Positions 25,977 to 32,956 of a stretch of DNA of 50,131 nucleotides are shown here, piece after piece. The notes under the pieces are model-generated. The model did no database searches and had not been told where the DNA came from. It saw only the letters and a list, made by a program, of their open reading frames with translations. The translations under genes and the position numbers were made by a program. Origin of the DNA: DAINPP01 sp036743375. Lineage in GTDB: Bacteria > Thermotogota > Thermotogae > MWEM01. Position 1 is the first letter of the stretch. Each line of letters starts with the position of its first letter. Location: contig DAINPP010000017.1 in assembly GCA_036743375.1 (NCBI GenBank), forward strand, positions 1 through 50,131, written 5' to 3'.

Positions 25977-26954
25977 ATGAAACGCAACGTTCTGTATTTC
26001 CTCATTTTAATCGGTGTTTGTATCAACGGGTTTTCGGCCTTCATCAACCCCGTTGAGGGTAGTCGGGAGCTTGTCTCCGTCTTTGGCGGGGCAAGGATGA
26101 CGAGTGATCTGAATTCGCTTGAATATTCACTGGGATTGGGGATTTCAACGGGAGAGAAGACGGGAATTCCCGTCAGGTGTATGGCGGCCGGTTATGTGGA
26201 AAAAGTGATCAGGAATCACCCCGTTTACGGAACGGGAATCTTCATCAATCATGGGGATGGGATACAGAGCCGATACACCAACCTGTTCAAATTGAAGGGT
26301 GATTTCATGAAGATATTCGATGCGATAAACATCGAATTTGAGAGCGGTTATCTCGAACTTCAGTTTGAACCGCGTGAATTTGAAGTGAAAGAGGGAGAGA
26401 TCATCGGTTATTCCGGTGTCTCCGGACGCAGTGGCGTTCCCTACAGTCATGTGGAGATCGTAGACCTGAACAGGGATATGTCCCTGAATCCCGTGAAATA
26501 TATCGATATGACGCTCAAGGACAGCGGGTACACGATCAGCTTTAAGAAGATACGTATCAACATGGAGGAATATGATTTCCGGGAGGGGATACAGTATCCG
26601 TATACCGGTAAAAGGCCTTCCGTGGATATTCTCATAGAAAATGGCTCTGAAAAAGAGGAATTCAAATTTGCCGTTCAGAAGATAGAAGTCCGCTTTGACG
26701 ATGAAGAGGTACTGATCATCGATATGGATGAGATACCGCTTGATCAGTTGGATACGGCGATGAGGGTCTACGGTGAGGGAACAAATCATCAGACCTTTTG
26801 GTATAGACTAACAACCCCATGGATGAGTAAACCGATTGTAATGAATGAAATTAGAAATATGGACGTCTTTAGTGATAAAATTAAAGTAGACATAACGGTA
26901 ACAGATGTTTTTGGAACTGTTGAAAATACCGTATTCTGGTTGAAAAGAAGGTGA
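25977..26954 (+). CDS. Exported LytM/M23-fold protein with degenerate active site
   Basis: A 325-residue protein with a signal peptide (MKRNVLYFLILIGVCINGFS). Residues about 20-180 follow the M23/LytM peptidase fold: VRCMAAGYVEKV, INHGDGIQSRYTNL, then EGEIIGYSGVSGRSG and HVEIVD. Compared with active M23 enzymes, the H-x3-D zinc motif reads Y-S-L-G-L-G, and the H-x-H motif reads Y-S-H, so two zinc ligands and the catalytic histidine are lost. About 40 extra residues interrupt the fold after the RYTNL strand. The C-terminal 140 residues look beta-rich and are unrecognised. By analogy to EnvC/NlpD it may regulate wall hydrolases rather than cut wall itself (inference). Confidence 0.75.
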   Translation: MKRNVLYFLILIGVCINGFSAFINPVEGSRELVSVFGGARMTSDLNSLEYSLGLGISTGEKTGIPVRCMAAGYVEKVIRNHPVYGTGIFINHGDGIQSRYTNLFKLKGDFMKIFDAINIEFESGYLELQFEPREFEVKEGEIIGYSGVSGRSGVPYSHVEIVDLNRDMSLNPVKYIDMTLKDSGYTISFKKIRINMEEYDFREGIQYPYTGKRPSVDILIENGSEKEEFKFAVQKIEVRFDDEEVLIIDMDEIPLDQLDTAMRVYGEGTNHQTFWYRLTTPWMSKPIVMNEIRNMDVFSDKIKVDITVTDVFGTVENTVFWLKRR

Positions 26955-26958
26955 GGAA

Positions 26959-27288
26959 ATGGGTTTGTTTGACTTCCTGAAAAAAGAGAAGAAGGAGAAA
27001 TATCTCTATCATGACGGGAATCTTCTGATCTTTTACGTGGAATGTGAGAAGTGTCATGAGCTGTTCAAGGTCGTTATCAGAAAACACTCCGAACTGTTCA
27101 GGACATACGGCAAGAATGCCGGTGAATATGAGATACAAAAAGAGTTGGTCGGCGCGAAGTGTCAGAACCGGATCAACATTCACTTTGATTTAAAGGCTAA
27201 TTTATCAGAACTCGACCATAAGATAGATGGGGGAAGATTGTTAACGGAAAAAGAATTTGAGGAGAAAAAGGCAAATAAGGAGGCTTAG
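26959..27288 (+). CDS. Small cytosolic protein with CxxC motif, unknown function
   Basis: A 109-residue charged protein, 5 bases after the LytM-like gene and 5 before metK, so part of the same transcript. It has one CxxC pair (YVECEKCHELFKVVIRKHSE) and a third cysteine further on (VGAKCQNRINIHF); together they could hold a metal, as in a half zinc ribbon. The N-terminus MGLFDFLKKEKKEKY is amphipathic and basic. No family was recognised. The conserved-looking spacing and ribosome site (AAGGTGAGG) argue that it is a real gene. Confidence 0.8.
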   Translation: MGLFDFLKKEKKEKYLYHDGNLLIFYVECEKCHELFKVVIRKHSELFRTYGKNAGEYEIQKELVGAKCQNRINIHFDLKANLSELDHKIDGGRLLTEKEFEEKKANKEA

Positions 27289-27293
27289 AAAAA

Positions 27294-28487
27294 ATGGCAA
27301 AAAGATTATTCAGCAGTGAAAGTGTTACAGAAGGTCATCCGGATAAAGTAGCGGATCAGATTTCCGATGCAATCCTTGATGCGTTGATAGAACAGGATCC
27401 TGACAGCAGAGTTGCGGTAGAGACACTCGTGACAACCGGTATGGCAATCGTATCTGGTGAAATAACAACGAAGGCTTATATAGATTTCCCGAAGATCGTG
27501 AGAGAAACGATAAAAGAAATCGGATATACGAGGGCCAAATTTGGCTTTGACGGAGACACCTGTGCGGTCCTTTCCACAATCGACGAACAGTCGGCGGATA
27601 TTGCGATGGGAGTCGACAAGGCGATAGAACTCAAAGACGGAGAAGAGGCCGTAGAAGATGATCTGAACAAGAACGGTGCGGGAGATCAGGGAATGATGTT
27701 TGGTTATGCGACAAACGAAACACCGGAATACATGCCCCTTCCTATCGTTCTCGCACACAGACTGTCAAAGAGACTTGCAAAGGTCAGAAAAGACGGCTTG
27801 ACCTACATTCTCCGACCTGACGGAAAATCACAGGTAACCGTTGAATACGATGAACAAGGTCGACCGTTCAGAGTGGACACCGTTCTCATCTCCACGCAGC
27901 ATGAAGATGTTCCCTATGATGAAGTCAGAAAGGTTGTCACGGAACTCGTTATCGATCCGATCATCCCTGCGGAGCTCAGGGACGAAAACATGAAGATCCT
28001 CGTCAACCCGACCGGAAGATTTGTTATCGGTGGACCACAGGGAGACACGGGACTCACCGGGAGAAAGATCATCGTGGATACCTACGGTGGATGGATCCCA
28101 CACGGTGGCGGTGCATTCAGTGGAAAAGATCCGACAAAGGTAGACAGATCCGCGCATTACATGGCCCGTTATGTGGCGAAGAACGTCGTAGCCGCCGGAC
28201 TCGCGGACAAGCTCATGATTCAGCTTGCCTACGCAATCGGTAAGGCCAAGCCGGTCTCCGTCATGATCGACACCTACGGCACGGCCAAGATGGATGAAAA
28301 TGAACTGCTCGACCTGATCAACAAAACATTCGATTTCAGACCGGGAGCCATCATCAAAAAGCTTGATCTCAAGAGACCTATTTACAAGCAGTCAGCGGCC
28401 TATGGACATTTTGGCAGAACAGATGTTGAGTTCCCATGGGAAAAACTCGACATGGTAGATACACTCAGAAAAAACGCGGGTTTATAA
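27294..28487 (+). CDS. metK: S-adenosylmethionine synthetase
   Basis: A 397-residue enzyme that makes S-adenosylmethionine from methionine and ATP, the methyl donor for TrmB encoded a few genes on. Signatures: FSSESVTEGHPDKVADQISD, GAGDQGMMFGYATNETPEYM, GGAFSGKDPTKVDRSAHYMA. It has all three MAT domains and a normal length. No SAM riboswitch is possible directly upstream because only five bases separate it from the preceding gene. A strong terminator follows. Confidence 0.98.
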   Translation: MAKRLFSSESVTEGHPDKVADQISDAILDALIEQDPDSRVAVETLVTTGMAIVSGEITTKAYIDFPKIVRETIKEIGYTRAKFGFDGDTCAVLSTIDEQSADIAMGVDKAIELKDGEEAVEDDLNKNGAGDQGMMFGYATNETPEYMPLPIVLAHRLSKRLAKVRKDGLTYILRPDGKSQVTVEYDEQGRPFRVDTVLISTQHEDVPYDEVRKVVTELVIDPIIPAELRDENMKILVNPTGRFVIGGPQGDTGLTGRKIIVDTYGGWIPHGGGAFSGKDPTKVDRSAHYMARYVAKNVVAAGLADKLMIQLAYAIGKAKPVSVMIDTYGTAKMDENELLDLINKTFDFRPGAIIKKLDLKRPIYKQSAAYGHFGRTDVEFPWEKLDMVDTLRKNAGL

Positions 28488-28498
28488 TTCCATAGATC

Positions 28499-28529
28499 AA
28501 AAAAGCGTGGTCAAAAGCCACGCTTTTTT
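28499..28529 (+). terminator. Terminator after metK
   Basis: Stem AAAAAAGCGTGG / CCACGCTTTTTT with a 7-base loop; the T tract is part of the stem. It works on both strands in principle. The next gene starts 20 bases later. Confidence 0.92.
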
Positions 28530-28549
28530 CAATTTTTGAGGTGAATGAA

Positions 28550-29653
28550 ATGAAAGCGATTATCAGGGAAAGAATTGCAAAACTCAGAGAAGTGATGAAA
28601 AAATCCGGAAATGAGGGGATCTTGCTCTCCAGGGAGGAGAATATCGCTTATCTGACTTTTGGAGCTCGAAACCATATTACATTCAACACCACGGAAGGCG
28701 TTTCAAGCATACTGATTACCGATGAGAAGACGTATCTCATCACAAATAACATAGAAATGCACAGGCTGTTTGCCGAGGAGATCCCCGAAGAAATCCATGA
28801 CCTGTTCACAAAGATCGAGTTCAACTGGTGGGAATCTGAATATGAAAAGGTTTCCGGACTTGTGAATATCAGAAATCTGCTGTCGGATACCGGCCGATAC
28901 AAGACGAATGATATTTCAGCGGATATCAATGCGCAGAGGTACATCCTCAGTCGCTATGAATACGATTCACTCAGAGCGCTCGGGAAGGTGATCGATGAAG
29001 TCTTTTATGAACGGATGCCACAGCTCACCCCACAGATGACGGAAATAGAAGTTCAGGGACTGTTTTTCTATGAGTTTCTGAAGAGAGGTTTTGAGCCGAT
29101 CCTGGTTCTGGTCTTTGGCAGTGAAAGTGCGCAGACGTACAGACACAATCTCCCGAGAAACGTGGAACTCAAAAAGAGCTGCTTCGTCAGTTTCTGTATC
29201 AGACACAGGGGACTGGTTATCTCTTCGACGAGATCCGTTCAGTTTGAAAAAAATGATCGGTTGATTGAACAACATCTCAAAAACTGTCGGATCGATGCAA
29301 AGCTCATAGCCGCTTCAAGACCGGGAGTCATGATGAACCGGCTGTTCTCCGTCATGGCAGAAGCTTACGCGGCAGAGGGTTTTGAAGATGAGTGGCGTCT
29401 TCATCATCAGGGAGGCCTTGCCGGTTACAAATCGAGAGAGCTGGTCTGCAATCCCTCGCTCAAATACACGATACAGACGGGAAACTGCGTGGCATGGAAT
29501 CCGACCCTGACGGGAACCAAATCCGAGGATACGGCTATCATTCATGCGGATACAAATGAGATCGTTTCTTGCCCTGAAAACAGCCAATGGCCGGTGCTGA
29601 CCTTTGAAATCGATGGAATGACGGTCAGAAGACCGGATATCGTGGCCCTTTGA
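28550..29653 (+). CDS. M24 (aminopeptidase P-like) fold protein lacking most metal ligands
   Basis: A 367-residue protein with the creatinase-type N-terminal domain (REVMKKSGNEGILLSREENI) and the pita-bread C-terminal domain of M24 peptidases. In the usual metal site the first two aspartates align with serines (SFCIRHRGLVISSTRS), the third ligand histidine is kept (HHQGGLAGYKSRE), the first glutamate is asparagine (VAWNPTL), and the last glutamate is kept (KSEDT). Three of five ligands are therefore missing, so a classical dinuclear peptidase is unlikely. A subgroup with a similar pattern exists in other bacteria but its function is not known to me. The ATG at 28550 has TGAGGTGA six bases upstream. 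Confidence 0.8.
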   Translation: MKAIIRERIAKLREVMKKSGNEGILLSREENIAYLTFGARNHITFNTTEGVSSILITDEKTYLITNNIEMHRLFAEEIPEEIHDLFTKIEFNWWESEYEKVSGLVNIRNLLSDTGRYKTNDISADINAQRYILSRYEYDSLRALGKVIDEVFYERMPQLTPQMTEIEVQGLFFYEFLKRGFEPILVLVFGSESAQTYRHNLPRNVELKKSCFVSFCIRHRGLVISSTRSVQFEKNDRLIEQHLKNCRIDAKLIAASRPGVMMNRLFSVMAEAYAAEGFEDEWRLHHQGGLAGYKSRELVCNPSLKYTIQTGNCVAWNPTLTGTKSEDTAIIHADTNEIVSCPENSQWPVLTFEIDGMTVRRPDIVAL

Positions 29654-29666
29654 TGGGGGTGAACAC

Positions 29667-29912
29667 ATGAGACTGGATTTATTTATGAAGAAAACGAGAA
29701 TTATCAAACGCAGAACGGTTGCCGCCGAGATGGCGAAGAGTGGGCGTATCAGAAAGGCGGGGAAACCCTTAAAGCCCGGATACGATCTCACCGTCGGTGA
29801 AGAGATAGAGATCACGTTTGGCAACCGGGTGTTGAAGGTCAGGGTGACGGACTGTTCAAATTATCCGGAGTTTGAAGTGATCAGTGAAGTCAAACTTTCG
29901 AATGAGTTGTGA
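29667..29912 (+). CDS. S4 domain RNA-binding protein (RqcP/YabO/Hsp15-like)
   Basis: An 81-residue protein made of one S4 domain: MRLDLFMKKTRIIKRRTVAA, then KSGRIRKAGKPLKPGYDLTV and a basic RNA-binding face. It closely resembles Bacillus YabO (RqcP), which binds the 50S-peptidyl-tRNA complex and helps RqcH add alanine tails to stalled chains. Hsp15 is the gamma-proteobacterial relative. A role in rescuing stalled ribosomes is likely. It sits between the M24-like gene and folK with short gaps, in one transcript. Confidence 0.85.
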   Translation: MRLDLFMKKTRIIKRRTVAAEMAKSGRIRKAGKPLKPGYDLTVGEEIEITFGNRVLKVRVTDCSNYPEFEVISEVKLSNEL

Positions 29913-29970
29913 TGAACAGGGAGTTTCAGACTCAAACTGCGTGGAGAATAAACGAAAAAGAGGTGAAGGC

Positions 29971-30519
29971 ATGCAGGAACCAGTTAGATTTGCGGCATTT
30001 GTAGCCTTGGGATCAAATATGGGAGACCGGGGTGAAAATCTCAGGACAGCCGTAAAAAAACTCGAAGAAAAGGGCAATCGAGTCGTCCTGAAATCGAATA
30101 TTTATCAGACGGAGCCATACGGAGAGGTGAAGCAGGATGATTTCTACAATGCGGTAGTGGGGGTTCTCACACCGTTTAAGCCATATGCGCTGCTCAATGT
30201 CCTGAAGACGATAGAAGTGGATATGGGCAGGACCAAGACGGAGAAATGGGGCCCAAGGATCATCGATCTGGATATCATCATGTACGGGGAGTATGTCATC
30301 GATGAAGAGGATCTCAAGATTCCCCATCCGGACTTCAGGAACAGGGAATTTGTGCTCAGACCCATGCTGGAGATCGGCCGAATGATGATCGATCCGGTGA
30401 CGGAAAAGACGATTGCGGAACTTTACACGGAACTGAATCAGAATAAAGCCGAAAAGATCGGCACGCCGACAATTGTAAAAATCGGCACGCCGACAATTAT
30501 AAAAATCGGCGAATTATAA
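29971..30519 (+). CDS. folK: 2-amino-4-hydroxy-6-hydroxymethyldihydropteridine pyrophosphokinase
   Basis: A 182-residue enzyme that pyrophosphorylates 6-hydroxymethyl-7,8-dihydropterin for folate synthesis. The FolK signature is clear: ALGSNMGDRGENL, IYQTEPYG and KWGPRIIDLDIIMYGEY, with IPHPDFRNREFVLRPM after it. The ATG at 29971 is preferred (GAGGTGA four bases upstream); a longer frame from 29884 overlaps the S4 gene and adds nothing conserved. The C-terminus carries an unusual tail made of a 24-bp tandem repeat (G-T-P-T-I-V-K-I twice). No other folate genes lie nearby. Confidence 0.93.
   Translation: MQEPVRFAAFVALGSNMGDRGENLRTAVKKLEEKGNRVVLKSNIYQTEPYGEVKQDDFYNAVVGVLTPFKPYALLNVLKTIEVDMGRTKTEKWGPRIIDLDIIMYGEYVIDEEDLKIPHPDFRNREFVLRPMLEIGRMMIDPVTEKTIAELYTELNQNKAEKIGTPTIVKIGTPTIIKIGEL
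30457..30510 (+). repeat. 24-bp tandem repeat in the 3' end of folK
   Basis: Two 24-bp copies (30457-30480, 30481-30504; one mismatch) plus the first six bases of a third. Each copy holds the inverted repeat TCGGC-AC-GCCGA, so the mRNA can form small hairpins. The tail it encodes is absent from typical FolK proteins. Confidence 0.9.
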
Positions 30520-30531
30520 GAGGTAGACAAA

Positions 30532-31971
30532 ATGATAAGAGTAAGATTCGCACCGAGTCCAACCGGACATCTTCACGTTGGGGGTGTCAGAACGGCACTC
30601 TTTAACTGGCTTTATGCAAAGAGTCAGAATGGCAGCTTTATTCTCAGGATAGAGGATACCGACACGAAGCGTTCCACGGCGGAATATGAGGAGCAGATCT
30701 ATAAATCCATGAAATGGTGCGGGCTCGAATGGGATGAAGGTCCGCAGAAAGGTGGGGCTTATGCCCCTTACAGGCAGATGGACCGGTTTGAAAAAGGGGT
30801 CTATGAGCAGCCTTTAAAACAGCTTCTCGGAAAAAAGGCGGCCTATTACGCCATATACGATAAAGATGATCCGAAGAAGGAGATCGGTCAGTCCTTTGAC
30901 TATCCGGCGGAGGCCGTGGAGAATGGCTGCTCCGTCACCGTCAAGCTGAAGGTGCCTGAAGGCCGGACACATTTCCATGACCTCCTGAAAGGGGACATGG
31001 AATTCGAGAATGCCAATTACGATGATTTTATCATCATCAAATCCGACGGGAACCCCCTTTACAACTTTGTCGTCGTCGTAGACGATCATGAGATGGAGAT
31101 CTCGCATGTCTTCAGAGGTGAGGATCATATCACCAACACGCCGAAACAGGTGATGATCTATGAGGCACTCGGCTGGAAAGTTCCGGAATTCATGCACATT
31201 CCGCTCATACTCGGAGAAGACAGGAGTCCGCTCAGCAAGAGACATGGCGGAACCTCGGTAGAGTTCTTCAGAAAAGAGGGCTATATGAGGGATGGCCTGA
31301 TGAATTATCTCGCGCTTCTCGGCTGGACGGTAGAGGGGGATATCTTTGATCCGTTTGAAAAGGTTGACTCCTTCAGCACGTCGAAGATCACGGGAAAATC
31401 GGTCATCTTTGACTATAAAAAACTCGAATGGGTAAACGGAAAACACCTGCGTGGAAAACCGGTCGCTGAAGTGGTCCGTTTGTGGAAAGACTGGCTGGAC
31501 TACATGAAGGATGAATCGCCTTATTATACGAAGATGATCGGGGCGGTGGAGGAAAATGAACCGGAATTCGTGGAAGAAGTAGTCCGGATCTGCAGGGAGA
31601 AGATCAACACGTTCAAACAGCTGAACGAGTTCGTAGAGCCTTTCCTGTTCGGGATCGAGGGGTACGATGAAGAGCTCGTTAAAAAGTTTTTGTCAAAAGA
31701 TACGACAGATGTTATAATAGCGAAAGCACTTCATCTATTTGAGGAACTTGGCGATACGGAATACGACGACGAAAATGTCGAAGCGGCTGTCAGAAAACTG
31801 CCGGAATTGACTGATGCGGGGAACAAGCGGATCTTTCAGACCCTCAGGGGAGCTGTTACGGGCAGACTCATCACCCCCGGCCTCTTTGAGACCGTTGCCG
31901 TACTTGGAAAAGAAAGAACGATAGAGAGATTAAAGAAGACAAGGCGTGAATTCAATGCATCTGAACTGTGA
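30532..31971 (+). CDS. gltX: Glutamyl-tRNA synthetase
   Basis: A 479-residue class I synthetase that charges tRNA with glutamate. The HIGH-type motif is PSPTGHLHVGGVRTALFN; the KMSKS-type motif reads PLSKRHGG. The anticodon-binding C-terminal half is present and of normal length. Thermotogota usually carry two GluRS proteins with one mischarging tRNA-Gln for amidation; which type this is cannot be said. It lies between folK and trmB, and its 3' end overlaps the trmB start. Confidence 0.97.
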   Translation: MIRVRFAPSPTGHLHVGGVRTALFNWLYAKSQNGSFILRIEDTDTKRSTAEYEEQIYKSMKWCGLEWDEGPQKGGAYAPYRQMDRFEKGVYEQPLKQLLGKKAAYYAIYDKDDPKKEIGQSFDYPAEAVENGCSVTVKLKVPEGRTHFHDLLKGDMEFENANYDDFIIIKSDGNPLYNFVVVVDDHEMEISHVFRGEDHITNTPKQVMIYEALGWKVPEFMHIPLILGEDRSPLSKRHGGTSVEFFRKEGYMRDGLMNYLALLGWTVEGDIFDPFEKVDSFSTSKITGKSVIFDYKKLEWVNGKHLRGKPVAEVVRLWKDWLDYMKDESPYYTKMIGAVEENEPEFVEEVVRICREKINTFKQLNEFVEPFLFGIEGYDEELVKKFLSKDTTDVIIAKALHLFEELGDTEYDDENVEAAVRKLPELTDAGNKRIFQTLRGAVTGRLITPGLFETVAVLGKERTIERLKKTRREFNASEL

Positions 31972-32947
31972 ATATGATTACGTGATAAGGGCGCAGGATT
32001 TCGAAAGCTATCCGCTTGACTGGAACAGACTATTCGGCAATGATCATCCGGTCACCGTGGAGGTTGGTTTCGGGAACGGTGAATATACGCTCGAGATGGC
32101 GAGAAGACACCGGGACAGAAATTTTATCGGTTTTGAGACCTCTCTGACGTCGGTTTCAAAGACCATCCGGAGGATGTGGAAAGATAACGTATCAAACGTC
32201 AGGATCCTGATGGTGGACGGTCGATTCGGTCTCAGAAATCTCTTCGGGGATGAGAGTGTCGAGTGTATCATCCTGAATTTTCCGACACCCTGGAGCAAGA
32301 ACAAACATTTCAAACGAAGGGTTGCCGTTCCGGATTTTTTCAAGACGCTGAACATGATCCTCGTGGAAGGTGGACGGATGGAACTCGCAACGGATGTGGT
32401 GAATTATGCCGTGGATACGGGGAATATGGCCCGGCAACACGGATTTGAATGTACACCGATCGTGATCAACGGGGAACGGGAGATCATAACCCGGTTTGAG
32501 AAAAAATGGATCGGTTATGAGCGGAACATCCACACCATGACCCTGTACAAGAGAAGATACGAGAGTGTAAAAAGACTGTTAGACGAGGAGAATGAGATGC
32601 CACACGCAAGAGTAAATGCGCAACAGGCCGATGTTGACAACATCGTTGAAAACCTGAACAGGAAATGGACGAACGAAGACGGGACAAAGATCTGCGTCTT
32701 TAAGTCGCTCTATACAGGAAGAAGTGAGGACAGTCTGCTGGTAAAGACGATCGCCATCGATATGCCGCTTGGTTATCGGGAGGAGGAGGTCGACACCGAA
32801 GGGGACTTCAAACAGTATTTTTTCATCAATCTCTTCAGAAAAAACGATCAATGGCTGATTAACCTTGAGGGGACCGCCAATCCGTTCAGGACCCCTTCGG
32901 TTAAATATGCCGTTCAAAAACTTGCCGAACTTTTCATAGGCGGATAA
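31955..32947 (+). CDS. trmB: tRNA (guanine-N7)-methyltransferase, long form
   Basis: A 330-residue protein that methylates G46 of tRNA using S-adenosylmethionine. The SAM-binding motif is VTVEVGFGNGEYTLEMARRH; the conserved LNFPTPWSKNKHFKRRV includes the family PxPWxKxxHxKRR pattern. The C-terminal about 120 residues, starting near PHARVNAQQADVD, are an extension seen in Thermotogota TrmB proteins, with beta-rich sequence and no known role. The ATG at 31955 overlaps the gltX stop by 17 bases, indicating translational coupling; a GTG at 31946 is an alternative. Confidence 0.93.
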   Translation: MHLNCEYDYVIRAQDFESYPLDWNRLFGNDHPVTVEVGFGNGEYTLEMARRHRDRNFIGFETSLTSVSKTIRRMWKDNVSNVRILMVDGRFGLRNLFGDESVECIILNFPTPWSKNKHFKRRVAVPDFFKTLNMILVEGGRMELATDVVNYAVDTGNMARQHGFECTPIVINGEREIITRFEKKWIGYERNIHTMTLYKRRYESVKRLLDEENEMPHARVNAQQADVDNIVENLNRKWTNEDGTKICVFKSLYTGRSEDSLLVKTIAIDMPLGYREEEVDTEGDFKQYFFINLFRKNDQWLINLEGTANPFRTPSVKYAVQKLAELFIGG

Positions 32948-32956
32948 AGGGATAAC

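Noticed and set aside
27289..27293. SAM riboswitch before metK
   Set aside because: Only five bases lie between the preceding stop and the metK start.
32596..32947. Possible separate small gene starting at an internal ATG in trmB (ribosome-site-like GAGGAG upstream)
   Set aside because: The frame is continuous with trmB, and this C-terminal extension is expected in Thermotogota TrmB proteins.
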